In this document: piece by piece, positions 19,624-28,500 of the stretch
Layout: the number at the start of each line of letters is the position of its first letter
Numbering within the stretch: position 1 is the stretch's first letter
From: Paraburkholderia caballeronis
GTDB lineage: Bacteria > Pseudomonadota > Gammaproteobacteria > Burkholderiales > Burkholderiaceae
Reading direction: 5' to 3'
Length of the DNA stretch: 64,000 bases
Assembly: GCF_900104845.1 (NCBI RefSeq)
Contig: NZ_FNSR01000002.1
Location: 2,046,001-2,110,000, forward strand
Notes under the pieces: model-generated
The model's input: only the letters and a program-made list of their open reading frames with translations
Database searches by the model: none
What the model was told of the DNA's origin: nothing
Position numbers and translations under genes: made by a program

Positions 19624-19956
19624 ATGGCTCAAACGCATTCCATTCACGAAGAAGAATCGCACGGCAGCATCGGCAGCTATCTGACCGGTTTCGTGCTGGC
19701 GGTGGTGTTGACGGCCGCGTCGTTCTGGGTCGTGCTGCATGGCGGCTTCTCGCGCGAAACCGCGCTGATCGGTCTTGCGGTGCTGGCCGTCGTGCAGATT
19801 CTCGTGCACCTGGTGTACTTCCTGCATCTGAATACGTCGTCGGGACAGCGCTGGAACGTCATGGCATTCGCATTCACCGTGTTGACGCTCGCGATCGTGG
19901 TCATCGGCACGTTGTGGGTCATGCATAACGTCACGATGAACATGATGTCGCGGTAA
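19624..19956 (+). CDS. cyoD: Cytochrome bo ubiquinol oxidase subunit IV (CyoD)
   Basis: The product is 110 residues with three membrane helices and the family segments SYLTGFVLAVVLTAASFW and VQILVHLVYFLHLNTSSGQRWN. Subunit IV assists CuB binding and assembly. It is the last gene of the operon. No cyoE (haem O synthase) follows, so haem O must be made by a gene elsewhere. A terminator follows at 20013-20047. Confidence 0.94.
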   Translation: MAQTHSIHEEESHGSIGSYLTGFVLAVVLTAASFWVVLHGGFSRETALIGLAVLAVVQILVHLVYFLHLNTSSGQRWNVMAFAFTVLTLAIVVIGTLWVMHNVTMNMMSR

Positions 19957-20012
19957 ACGCACGGTTCATCGGTTCGGGTTCCCGCTCTCGTGGCGGGACG
20001 AGAACGCATCAG

Positions 20013-20047
20013 ACGCCGCCCCGGCTTCGCGCCGCGGCGGCGTTTTT
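20013..20047 (+). terminator. Intrinsic terminator of the cyo operon
   Basis: ACGCCGCC at 20013-20020 pairs with GGCGGCGT at 20036-20043, with further GC pairing inside the loop, and T residues follow. It ends transcription 57 bases after cyoD. Confidence 0.85.
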
Positions 20048-20091
20048 ACTGGTTGCTGCGTGTTGGTCCGGTTTGTTCGCGATTGTGCGGT

Positions 20092-20742
20092 TCATGCGCC
20101 GAAGCGCTGCCGAATCACGTCGGCTACCGCCTTGCCGAGCCGGTGATGCTGCTCTGCCTCGTAATGGATGCCATCGGTCGGGCTGACGGTGACGAAGTCG
20201 CCCGCATCGAGGAACGCGGAGCCGTACTTGACCGCGATCCGTTCGTAGAGCGGCGCGAGCTTGCGCGATTTCGCGGCGCCGCCGGTGAAGATCTCGCCGA
20301 GGAATCCGATCTCCTCGATCGGCGCCGGCGCCATCAGCAGCACGTGCGGCGTCGAGCCGCCGGGCCCGGCGCGGCACGCGAGCAGCGTTTCGAGCAGCAC
20401 GTCGATGGACTTTGCGATGTCGGCCGGCGTCACCGAGAAACGCGCCTTCAGGTCGTTCGTGCCGAGCATCAGCACGACGAGGTCGAGCGGCAACTGGCTT
20501 TCGATGCACGGACGCAGATAGGCGAGGCCGTTCTTGTGGCGGCCGTCGATCGGGTCGTCGTGTACGGTCGTGCGGCCGGGGAGTCCTTCGTCGAGCACGA
20601 TCCAGTCGTCGCCGAGCGTCTGGCGGAGCACGCCGGGCCAGCGGTCGTCGGGGCCGAACCGTTCGAGGACGCCGGGTTGTGTGAGTGGTTTTGTGCCGTG
20701 TGTATTGGAATCGCCGTAGCAGAGCAGGGTGCGTGACGTCAT
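20092..20742 (-). CDS. SGNH-type arylesterase/acyltransferase, MsAcT-like
   Basis: The 216-residue protein is an SGNH/GDSL hydrolase with nucleophile Ser12 in YGDSNTHG, RWPGVLRQTLGDDW in block II, LMLGTNDLK carrying the Asn, and DGIHYEAEQHHRLG with the catalytic Asp and His. The spacing matches the Mycobacterium smegmatis acyltransferase/arylesterase MsAcT family, known for perhydrolysis and transesterification in water. There is no signal peptide, so it is cytoplasmic. GGAGAG precedes the start. The physiological ester is unknown. Confidence 0.88.
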   Translation of the reverse strand: MTSRTLLCYGDSNTHGTKPLTQPGVLERFGPDDRWPGVLRQTLGDDWIVLDEGLPGRTTVHDDPIDGRHKNGLAYLRPCIESQLPLDLVVLMLGTNDLKARFSVTPADIAKSIDVLLETLLACRAGPGGSTPHVLLMAPAPIEEIGFLGEIFTGGAAKSRKLAPLYERIAVKYGSAFLDAGDFVTVSPTDGIHYEAEQHHRLGKAVADVIRQRFGA

Positions 20743-20759
20743 GAGTCGTCTCTCCGGTG

Positions 20760-20830
20760 TCGATCGAAGTTAGCGCTTCAGCGCTTACTTCGATCCCATG
20801 CAAAGCGGTCGATCGAAGTTAGCGCTTCAG
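20760..20830. repeat. Direct repeats with embedded inverted repeat
   Basis: The 22 bases beginning TCGATCGAAGTTAGCG at 20760-20781 recur exactly at 20809-20830. In the first copy GATCGAAGTTAGCGC (20762-20776) pairs with GCGCTTACTTCGATC (20781-20795) at 14 of 15 positions around four bases, giving a strong hairpin. The second copy has lost its right arm. The hairpin is 22 bases from the esterase start codon, so it may affect that gene's leader, or it may be a mobile repeat. Confidence 0.75.
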
Positions 20831-20953
20831 TTCATTTATTCCGATCCCGTACAAGATGATTGTGGTGCGGATCCGGTTTTCCGAACCGAAACCGATATAA
20901 CGAGAAGCGAAGGCAGCCAGTTCGATAAAACCACTACAGGTTATACGAGATTG

Positions 20954-20983
20954 CTAGACGACCGGTCTAATCGTTCGTATGAT
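20954..20983 (+). promoter_or_regulatory. NemR operator 1 and nemR promoter
   Basis: CTAGACGACCGGTCTAAT at 20954-20971 contains the palindrome TAGAC-GACCG-GTCTA. An identical 18-base copy stands at 21635-21652. The end of both copies reads TCTAAT, five of six to a -10 box, so the operator probably covers RNA polymerase contacts. A second -10 candidate, TATGAT, is at 20978-20983. With the ATG at 20992 the nemR leader would be at most about 15 bases and has no Shine-Dalgarno sequence. Confidence 0.75.
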
Positions 20984-20991
20984 GGCTCGCC

Positions 20992-21594
20992 ATGAATGCT
21001 GCGCCCGCCGCCGAAGTCCGGCAACACATCCTCGACACCGCCATGCCCATCATGCTGGGCAAGGGCTTTTCCGCGGTCGGACTGAACGAGATCCTGTCCG
21101 CCGCAGGTATCCCGAAGGGGTCGTTCTATCATTACTTCGGCTCGAAAGAGGCGTTCGGCGAGGCGCTGCTGGAATCGTACTTCGCGGACTACGTCGCGCG
21201 GCTCGACGATCTGCTCACGCGCGAACCGGGCACTGCGGCCGAACGCCTGATGCGCTACTGGGACGACTGGCGCACGGCGCAGAGCGCGGACGATCCGCAC
21301 GGCAAGTGCCTCGCGGTGAAACTCGGGGCCGAGGTGTGCGATCTGTCGGAGCCGATGCGCGCGGTGTTGCAGCGGGGAACCGAACGCATCGTCGAGCGGC
21401 TGGCCGCGTGCATCGAGCAGGGGATCGGCGATGGCTCGCTGAAAGGCGTGGGCGAACCGGCCGGCACGGCCGCGACGCTGTATGAACTGTGGCTCGGCGC
21501 GACGCTGCTCGACAAGATCCGGCGCGATCGCCGGCCGTTCGACGCGGCGATGGTCACTACGAAGCACCTGCTGAATTTGCCGCCGGGCGCTTGA
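20992..21594 (+). CDS. nemR: NemR-type TetR regulator, electrophile and chlorine sensor
   Basis: The 200-residue protein aligns closely with E. coli NemR. The helix-turn-helix IPKGSFYHYFGSKEAFG is at about 40-56, and the sensor region KCLAVKLGAEVCDLSEPMR places Cys106 and Cys116 at the same numbers as in E. coli NemR. In E. coli, oxidation or alkylation of these cysteines (Cys106 above all) releases NemR from DNA and induces nemA and gloA. Here the following genes are a DJ-1-like protein, an Old Yellow Enzyme and adhP, the same theme. Identical operators precede nemR and the DJ-1 gene. Confidence 0.88.
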   Translation: MNAAPAAEVRQHILDTAMPIMLGKGFSAVGLNEILSAAGIPKGSFYHYFGSKEAFGEALLESYFADYVARLDDLLTREPGTAAERLMRYWDDWRTAQSADDPHGKCLAVKLGAEVCDLSEPMRAVLQRGTERIVERLAACIEQGIGDGSLKGVGEPAGTAATLYELWLGATLLDKIRRDRRPFDAAMVTTKHLLNLPPGA

Positions 21595-21634
21595 GCGCGG
21601 CGACGAATGACACACACCGCCGTGCATCATCGAA

Positions 21635-21652
21635 CTAGACGACCGGTCTAAT
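21635..21652. promoter_or_regulatory. NemR operator 2, upstream of the DJ-1-like gene
   Basis: This is an exact 18-base copy of operator 1, CTAGACGACCGGTCTAAT, 64 bases before the DJ-1-like start. ACCGG inside it can also pair with CCGGT at 21660-21664, which is followed by six T, a weak terminator for nemR overlapping the operator. Confidence 0.8.
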
Positions 21653-21715
21653 TCTTCGGCCGGTTTTTTTCCGAGGCTCGCAAACGCCTCCAGACTTCTC
21701 CGAAAGGAAATTCCG

Positions 21716-22402
21716 ATGAAGGTATTGATCGTTTTGACCTCGCATGCGGAACTGGGCAACACCGGCAAGAAGACCGGCTTCTGGCTGGAGGAATTCGCCG
21801 CGCCGTATTTCGCGCTGCGCGATGCCGGCGCGACGTTGACGCTCGCGTCGCCGAAGGGCGGTCAGCCGCCGCTCGATCCGAAGAGCGACGAACCGTCCGC
21901 GCAGACCGATGCGACACGCCGTTTCGCGGCCGATGCGGACGCGCGCGCGGCGCTCGCGAACACCGTGCGTCTCGCGGACGTGAAGGCGGACGACTTCGAC
22001 GCGGTGTTCTACCCGGGCGGCCATGGTCCGCTGTGGGATCTCGCGGAAGATCCGGCGTCGATCGCGCTGATCGAACGGATGATCGAAGCCGGCAAGCCGG
22101 TCGCGGCGGTGTGCCACGCGCCCGGCGTGCTGCGTCATGTGAAGGTCGCGGACGGCCGCCCGCTCGTGGACGGCAAGTCGGTAACCGGCTTCGCGAACAG
22201 CGAAGAGGCGGCCGTGGGGCTGACCGACGTCGTGCCGTTCCTCGTCGAGGACATGCTGAAGACGAGCGGCGGCCGTTATACGAAGGCCGCGGACTGGCAA
22301 TCGCACGCGGTGGTCGACGGGCTGCTGATCACCGGACAGAATCCTGCGTCGTCCGAGCCGGTGGCCGAGGCGCTGCTGAAGCAACTGCGCGGTCGCGCGT
22401 GA
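21716..22402 (+). CDS. DJ-1/PfpI family protein, Hsp31-like (class I glutamine amidotransferase fold)
   Basis: The 228-residue protein has Cys133-His134 in the nucleophile elbow AVCHAPGVL and a conserved Glu near 25-26 (GFWLEEFAAP), the Hsp31/glyoxalase III-type triad region. The fuller lid segments of Hsp31-like members (SPKGGQPPLDPKS) are present. Members detoxify methylglyoxal without glutathione or act as stress chaperones. GAAAGG lies before the ATG, and the NemR-type operator is 64 bases upstream. Glyoxalase activity is the likely role given the neighbours but is not shown by the sequence alone. Confidence 0.86.
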   Translation: MKVLIVLTSHAELGNTGKKTGFWLEEFAAPYFALRDAGATLTLASPKGGQPPLDPKSDEPSAQTDATRRFAADADARAALANTVRLADVKADDFDAVFYPGGHGPLWDLAEDPASIALIERMIEAGKPVAAVCHAPGVLRHVKVADGRPLVDGKSVTGFANSEEAAVGLTDVVPFLVEDMLKTSGGRYTKAADWQSHAVVDGLLITGQNPASSEPVAEALLKQLRGRA

Positions 22403-22452
22403 ATCGCGCGTTGCGGATCGGAAACAACCGGTCCGCGACGCGCCTGTTTTAC

Positions 22453-22485
22453 CGGTGCGGGATTCGTCGCCGCACCGCCTTTTTT
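22453..22485 (+). terminator. Intrinsic terminator after the DJ-1-like gene
   Basis: CGGTGCGG at 22453-22460 pairs with CCGCACCG at 22470-22477 around nine bases. CC then TTTTTT follows. It separates the DJ-1-like gene from the ene-reductase, which therefore probably has its own promoter in 22486-22630. Confidence 0.85.
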
Positions 22486-22630
22486 CTCTGATTCCATCAG
22501 GCAACACGGTCTCCGGCGCGGGATGGCGGCGGCGGTGTTCATGTTGCCGATGCGAACTACCGATTTTCCAACGTGGCGCGGCCGCCGCATCATTTGCGGC
22601 GCGCGCCGATCAGGACCAGGAGAACCATCG

Positions 22631-23728
22631 ATGTCCGCTTTGTTCGAACCGTTCAAGCTCAAGGACGTGTCCTTGCGCAACCGTATCGCCGTGCCGCCGA
22701 TGTGCCAGTATTCGGCCGTCGACGGCGTCATCAACGACTGGCATCACGTGCATCTCGCGCAGATCGCGCGCGGCGGCGCGGGCCTCGTGATCGCCGAGGC
22801 GACCGCGGTGTCGCCGGAAGGCCGGATCACGCCGGGATGCGCGGGGCTGTGGAACGATGCGCAGGCCGACGCGTTCGCGCCGAGCGTCGCGGCGATCAAG
22901 GCGGCCGGCGCGGTGCCGGGCATCCAGATCGCGCATGCGGGCCGCAAGGCGAGCGCGAACCGTCCGTGGGAAGGCGACGATCACATTGCCGAAGGCGATC
23001 CGCGCGGCTGGCAAACCATCGCGCCGTCGGCGATTCCGTTCGGCGCGCATCTGCCGAAGGTGCCGACCGCGATGACGCTCGACGACATCGCGCGCGTGCG
23101 CGAGGACTTCGTCGCGGCGGCGAAGCGCGCGCTCGCCGCGGGCTTCGAATGGCTCGAACTGCATTTCGCGCACGGCTACCTCGGCCAGAGTTTCTTTTCG
23201 ACGCATTCGAACCAGCGCACCGACGCGTACGGCGGCAGCCTCGAAAACCGCAGCCGTTTCCTTCTGGAAACGCTGGCCGCGGTTCGCAAGGTGTGGCCGG
23301 AACGGCTGCCGCTGACCGCGCGTTTCGGCGTGATCGAGTACGATGGCCGCGACGCCGAAACGCTCGCGGAATCGATCGAACTGGCGAAGGGTTTCAAGCG
23401 CGAAGGGCTCGACATGCTGAGCGTCAGCATCGGCTTCTCGACGCCGACCGCGCAGATTCCGTGGGCGCCTGCGTTCCTCGCGCCGATCGCGCAGCGCGTG
23501 CGTCGCGAAGCGGGCCTGCCGGTCGCCTCCGCATGGGGCATCGACACGCCGGCGCTCGCCGAGCGCTCGGTTGCGTCGGAGCAGCTCGATCTCGTGATGG
23601 TCGGCCGCGCGCATCTCGCGAATCCGCACTGGCCGTATTACGCGGCGCGCGAGCTGGGCATCGACCGTCCGTCGTGGACGTTGCCCGCGCCGTACGCGCA
23701 CTGGCTCGAACGCTACAAGGTCGCCTGA
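22631..23728 (+). CDS. xenA: XenA-like NADH:flavin oxidoreductase (Old Yellow Enzyme, YqjM class)
   Basis: The product is 365 residues from the ATG at 22631, with AGGAGA upstream. The open frame extends back to 22523 without support. It matches Pseudomonas putida XenA almost block for block: RNRIAVPPMCQYS with flavin-tuning Cys25, HAGRKASANRPWEGDDH, HFAHGYLGQSFFS with the two His and Tyr of the active site, and ASWTLPAPYAHWLERY-like C-terminus. These FMN enzymes reduce activated C=C bonds and nitro compounds with NAD(P)H. It fits a NemR-controlled electrophile response, although no NemR operator is seen directly upstream. Confidence 0.92.
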   Translation: MSALFEPFKLKDVSLRNRIAVPPMCQYSAVDGVINDWHHVHLAQIARGGAGLVIAEATAVSPEGRITPGCAGLWNDAQADAFAPSVAAIKAAGAVPGIQIAHAGRKASANRPWEGDDHIAEGDPRGWQTIAPSAIPFGAHLPKVPTAMTLDDIARVREDFVAAAKRALAAGFEWLELHFAHGYLGQSFFSTHSNQRTDAYGGSLENRSRFLLETLAAVRKVWPERLPLTARFGVIEYDGRDAETLAESIELAKGFKREGLDMLSVSIGFSTPTAQIPWAPAFLAPIAQRVRREAGLPVASAWGIDTPALAERSVASEQLDLVMVGRAHLANPHWPYYAARELGIDRPSWTLPAPYAHWLERYKVA

Positions 23729-23764
23729 GCGTCCGGCATTCATTCAATTTCTGGAGAACCCACG

Positions 23765-24067
23765 ATGACGGTTTATATTTTTGCGAGCCTGACGCCGAAG
23801 GCCGAGCACGTCGCTGATATCGAAGCCGCGTTGCGCGTGATGGTCGCCGAGACGCGCAAGGAGCCGGGCAACCAGCGTTACGACCTGATGCGCCGCGCCG
23901 ACGGCGCACCGGGCTTTCACCTGTTCGAAAGCTACAGGGACGCGGCGGCCGTGCAGGCGCATCGCGACAGCGCGCACTACACCGCTTATCGTGCGAAGGT
24001 CGGTACGTGGCTCGCGGAAGCGCCGGATGTGAAGGAACTGGTCGGCGTGGACGTCGTCGTCGGCTGA
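23765..24067 (+). CDS. Antibiotic biosynthesis monooxygenase (ABM) family, putative quinol monooxygenase
   Basis: This 100-residue single-domain ABM protein (VYIFASLTPKAEHVADIEAA ... HLFESYRDAAAVQAHRDSAHY) resembles YgiN-type quinol monooxygenases. These are dimeric and cofactor-free, and oxidise quinols or degrade reactive aromatics. GGAGA precedes the ATG, 36 bases after the XenA-like stop, so the two are co-transcribed. A role in quinone or electrophile detoxification is inferred from context. Confidence 0.82.
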   Translation: MTVYIFASLTPKAEHVADIEAALRVMVAETRKEPGNQRYDLMRRADGAPGFHLFESYRDAAAVQAHRDSAHYTAYRAKVGTWLAEAPDVKELVGVDVVVG

Positions 24068-24082
24068 TTTGTTGAGCATCGG

Positions 24083-24116
24083 AAACAGGCGGGCGGCGCG
24101 TGCCGTCCGCCTGTTT
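24083..24116. terminator. Bidirectional hairpin between convergent genes
   Basis: AAACAGGCGGGCGGC at 24083-24097 pairs with GCCGTCCGCCTGTTT at 24102-24116 (14 of 15 plus a G-T pair) around four bases. It lies between the ABM gene and convergent adhP and ends in TTT on the plus strand and, read from the other side, on the minus strand. Confidence 0.75.
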
Positions 24117-24127
24117 CGTTTCCGACG

Positions 24128-25156
24128 TCAGGCGGCCATGTCGAGCACGACGCGGCCTTCGATCGCGCCGCGCTCCATCCGCGCAAACACGTCGTTGATG
24201 TTTTCGAGTTTGTCGGTGGAAACGGTCGCCTTGACCTTGCCTTCCTCCGCGAACTGCAGCGACTCTTCGAGGTCGAGCCGCGTGCCGACGATCGACCCGC
24301 GCACCGTGACGCCGCCGAGCACCATGTCGAAGATCGGCAGCGGGAAGTCGCCGGGCGGCAGGCCGTTCAGCGACACCGTGCCGCCGCGGCGGACCATGCC
24401 GAGCGCCTGCGAGAACGCGATCGGCGACACCGCGGTGACGAGCACGCCATGCGCGCCGCCGATCTCCTTCTTCAGATACGCGGCCGGGTCCGTCGTTTTC
24501 GCGTTCACGACGACGGCCGCGCCGAGCTTCTTCGCGAGTTCGAGTTTCGTATCGTCAACATCCACCGCGGCGACGTTCAGACCCATCGCGCGCGCGTACT
24601 GGACCGCCATGTGGCCGAGCCCGCCGATCCCGGAGATCACGACCCAGTTGCCGGGGCGCGTGTCCGTGACTTTCAGCCCTTTATAGACGGTGACGCCTGC
24701 GCACAGCACCGGCGCGATTTCGATGAAGCCGACGCTCTTCGGCAGCAGGCCGACGTAGTTCGCGTCCGCGAGCGCATATTGCGCGAAACCGCCGTTCACC
24801 GAGTAGCCGGTGTTCTGCTGCTGCTCGCAAAGCGTTTCCCAGCCGCCGAGGCAATGTTCGCAATGGCCACAGGCCGAATAGAGCCAGGGGATGCCGACCC
24901 GGTCGCCTTCCTTCACGTGCGTGACGCCGGCGCCGACGCCGACCACGTAGCCGACGCCCTCGTGGCCGGGAATGAACGGCGGCTGCGGCTTGACCGGCCA
25001 GTCGCCGTGCGCGGCGTGCAGGTCGGTGTGGCAGACGCCGCACGCCTCGATCTTGACCAGCAACTGGCCGGGGCCGGGCGTCGGCACGGCGACTTCCTCG
25101 ATCGTCAGCGGTTTGCCGAATGCGTGTACGACTGCGGCTTGCATCGTCTTGTTCAT
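24128..25156 (-). CDS. adhP: Zinc-dependent alcohol dehydrogenase AdhP
   Basis: The product is 342 residues from the ATG at 25156, with GAGGAG upstream. Catalytic zinc ligands are Cys42 and His65-Glu66 (GHEGVG), with Cys152 (APVLCAGVT). The structural zinc site is Cys96, Cys99, Cys102 and Cys110. [17 protein letters not shown] is the NAD-binding loop. It matches AdhP-type propanol-preferring dehydrogenases, which interconvert alcohols and aldehydes. It faces the NemR-type cluster and probably clears aldehydes, though its regulation is not visible. Confidence 0.93.
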   Translation of the reverse strand: MNKTMQAAVVHAFGKPLTIEEVAVPTPGPGQLLVKIEACGVCHTDLHAAHGDWPVKPQPPFIPGHEGVGYVVGVGAGVTHVKEGDRVGIPWLYSACGHCEHCLGGWETLCEQQQNTGYSVNGGFAQYALADANYVGLLPKSVGFIEIAPVLCAGVTVYKGLKVTDTRPGNWVVISGIGGLGHMAVQYARAMGLNVAAVDVDDTKLELAKKLGAAVVVNAKTTDPAAYLKKEIGGAHGVLVTAVSPIAFSQALGMVRRGGTVSLNGLPPGDFPLPIFDMVLGGVTVRGSIVGTRLDLEESLQFAEEGKVKATVSTDKLENINDVFARMERGAIEGRVVLDMAA

Positions 25157-25316
25157 GGTCGGGCTCTCCTCGTAGAACCGGTCGGGGCGGGTGGAGTGTG
25201 TCGTGCGTTTCCGGATGGAACGGACGGCGGCGGGTCGCCCCTCGGGATGCGACGAGTGTGCCGCATCGATCAGACGCTCGCCCCGACCGTGCTCAAATTT
25301 TTGCGATAGAGCGCAT

Positions 25317-25345
25317 CGGCAACCCGTCGGCAACCCATCGGCAAC
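25317..25345. repeat. Three CGGCAAC repeats at 11-base spacing
   Basis: CGGCAAC occurs at 25317-25323, 25328-25334 and 25339-25345, each 11 bases apart, close to one DNA turn. The run sits 40-68 bases before the LexA box of the tandem uvrA gene. The unit is also a half-site of the dispersed palindrome. A regulator could bind one face of the helix here, which is speculative. Confidence 0.55.
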
Positions 25346-25384
25346 TATTGGCGCTCGTGTTTCCTTTCGTGCGCGTCCTGCGTG

Positions 25385-25406
25385 CTGTATAAACATACAG
25401 TAGAAT
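25385..25406 (+). promoter_or_regulatory. LexA (SOS) box with -10 of the tandem uvrA gene
   Basis: CTGTATAAACATACAG at 25385-25400 is a perfect CTGT-N8-ACAG LexA box with extended symmetry (CTGTAT/ATACAG). It abuts TAGAAT at 25401-25406, five of six to a -10. It lies 112 bases before the chosen start codon. LexA bound here would block transcription until DNA damage. Confidence 0.85.
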
Positions 25407-25511
25407 CTGACCCAGACAGCCGGGTGCTGCCCGCCGCGCGCGGCGGGCGCCTTGCTGCGATCCGCCGGGCGGGGTGCAAGGCCCTGCGCCGATGCCGTGA
25501 ACCCAGCCGGA

Positions 25512-28500
25512 ATGCCAGCGCAAGTGAGCGAAAACCGAACGACGACGATCCGCATCCGCGGAGCACGCCAGCACAATCTGAAGAACCTCGACCTCGATCT
25601 GCACACCGGACAGATGACCGTCGTGACCGGTCCGTCCGGGTCGGGCAAGTCGAGCCTCGTATTCGACACGCTGTACGCGGAAGGACAGCGTCGTTACGTC
25701 GAGACGTTCAGCGCATACGCGCGGCAGTTTCTCGACCGGATGGATCGGCCGCAGGTCGATCGCGTGGACGGCGTGCCGCCCGCGATCGCGATCGACCAGA
25801 CGAACCCGGTGCGCAGTTCGCGCTCGACCGTCGGCACGATGACCGAGCTGAACGATCACCTCAAGCTGCTGTATGCGCGCGCGGCGAACCTGTTTGATCG
25901 CGTGACCGCGCAGCCGGTGCGGCACGACACGCCTGAAACGATTTACGCGGAACTGCTCGCGCGCGCGGCGGCGGCCGGCGATCCGCGGCTCGTCGTCACG
26001 TTCCCGGTCGAACTGCCGGACACGACGACCGACGAAGAGGTCACGCAATGGCTGTCGGCGAGCGGTTATACGCGCGTGCAGGCGCAGCGCGAAGTGAAGA
26101 CGGCCGACGGCGCGCGCAAGATGCTCGACGTCGTCGCGGACCGTTTCCGCCTGCAAAACACCGAGAAAAGCCGCGCGGTCGAGGCGATCGAGGCGTCGCT
26201 GAAGCGCGGCGGCGGCCGCGTGAACGTGTACGTGATGCCGGAAGCGGATCAGTCCGACACGCCGGCGACGCCGCAGATCTGGCGCTTTTCGACCGGCCTG
26301 CATTGCCCGGACAGCGATCTGCGTTATGCGGACCCGCAACCGGCGCTGTTTTCGTTCAACTCCGCGTACGGCGCGTGCGACGTGTGTCGAGGCTTCGGAC
26401 GCGTGATCGGCGTGGACTGGGGACTCGTGGTGCCCGACGCGCGCAAGACATTGCGCGGCGGCGCGATCAAGACGCTGCAGACACCCGCGTGGAAGGAGTG
26501 CCAGGACGACCTGATGCGCTACGCCGCGAAAGCGGGCATCCCGCGCGATACGCCATGGTCCAAACTCACCGACGCGCAACGCAACTGGGTGATCGAAGGT
26601 TCACCCGACTGGACCGGTAGCTGGCAGACGCAGTGGTACGGCGTGAAACGTTTTTTCCAGTACCTGGAATCGAAAGCGTACAAGATGCACATCCGCGTGC
26701 TGCTGTCGAAGTACCGCAGCTATACGCCGTGCGAAACGTGTGGCGGGGCGCGGCTAAAAACGGAGGCGCTGCTGTGGCGTCTCGGCACGAAGCCGAACGC
26801 GGACGAGGTGCTCGCGCCCGCGGGCCGTTTCCTGCCGCACGGCGTCGAATGGACCCGCGCGCAGCTCGAAGCGCTGCCCGGCCTTGCGCTGCACGATCTG
26901 ATGATGATGCCGATCGAGCGTATCCGCCGCTTTTTCGACGACCTGTCGCTGTCATCGGCGCTGCTCGACGATGCGCTGAAACTGCTGCTCGCCGAAGTGC
27001 GCACGCGGCTGCGTTACCTGTGCGACGTCGGCCTCGGGTATCTGACGCTCGACCGGCAGAGCCGCACGCTGTCCGGCGGCGAGGTGCAGCGGATCAATCT
27101 GACCACCGCGCTCGGCACGTCGCTGACTAAGACGCTGTTCGTGCTCGACGAGCCGAGCATCGGGCTGCATCCGCGCGACCTGAACCGCATCGTCGAAGCG
27201 ATGCAGCGGCTGCGCGACGCGGGCAACACGCTGGTCGTGGTCGAGCACGATCCGTCCGTGATGCTCGCGGCCGATCGCCTGATCGACATGGGGCCGGGAC
27301 CGGGCGAGCGCGGCGGGTCGATTGTCTACGACGGCACGCCGGATAATATCCGCTCGTCGAACACGCTCACCGGCGAATATCTCGCCGGCCGCCGCGAGGT
27401 CGCGGACGCATCGCATTGGGAGCGTCGTCCGGTCGACGCCACGACGCCGAGGCTCGTGCTCGAAGGCGCGAGCGAACACAATCTGCGCGACGTGACCGTG
27501 CAGATTCCGTTGCAGCGGCTCGTCTGCGTGACCGGCGTATCCGGCTCGGGTAAATCGACGCTGATTCAGGACGTGCTGTATCCGGCGCTCGCGCGGCATC
27601 TCGGCAAGGCGACCGAGACGCCTGGTGCGTACCGGCAACTGGTCGGCGCTGAACAGATCAGCGACGCGGTGTTTGTCGATCAGTCGCCAATCGGCAAGAC
27701 CGCGCGGTCGAATCCGGCGAGTTACGTCGGTGCGTTCGATGAAATCCGCAAGCTGTTCGCGAAGGCGCCGATGGCGAAGCAGCGCGGTTATACGGCCGGC
27801 ACGTTCAGCTTCAATTCGGGCGATGGCCGTTGCCCGACCTGCGGCGGCTCGGGCTTCGAACACATCGAGATGCAGTTCCTGAGCGACGTGTACCTGCGCT
27901 GCCCCGACTGCGACGGAAGCCGTTATCGGGCGGAAGTGCTCGAAGTGAAGATCGAGCGCGCCGGCCGCGCGCTGTCGATTGCCGACGTGCTCGATCTGAC
28001 CGTCAGCGAAGCGGTGCAGTGTTTCGACGAGGATCCCGAAGTATTGCGCGTGTTGCAGCCGATCGTCGATGTCGGTCTCGAATACGTGAAGCTCGGCCAG
28101 CCGGTGCCGACGCTGTCGGGTGGCGAGGCGCAGCGCCTGAAACTCGCGGGTTTTCTCGCGGAAACCACGCCGTCGGGCGTCAAGCGGAACTTGCGCGCCG
28201 GCAGGCTGTTCATGTTCGACGAGCCGACCACCGGCCTGCATTTCGACGACATCGCGAAACTGATGCGCGCGTTCGGCAAGCTGCTGGCTCGCGGCCATTC
28301 GCTGCTGGTGATCGAACACAATCTCGACGTGATTCGCGCGGCCGACTGGCTGATCGATCTCGGTCCGGAAGGCGGCGATGCGGGCGGCGAAGTGGTGTGC
28401 GTCGGCACGCCGGACGACGTGATCGCGTGTCCGCGTTCACATACCGGCGCGGCGCTCGAACGCTATGAAGCGGCGCTCGGCGGCCCGGCTGCGGCGGTTA

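Larger units (their letters stand above)
20743..20991. other. Divergent intergenic region with repeats and NemR operator
   Basis: This gap between the arylesterase and nemR contains a duplicated 22-base element (20760-20781 and 20809-20830), an inverted repeat, and the first NemR-type operator with promoter at 20954-20983. Confidence 0.7.
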
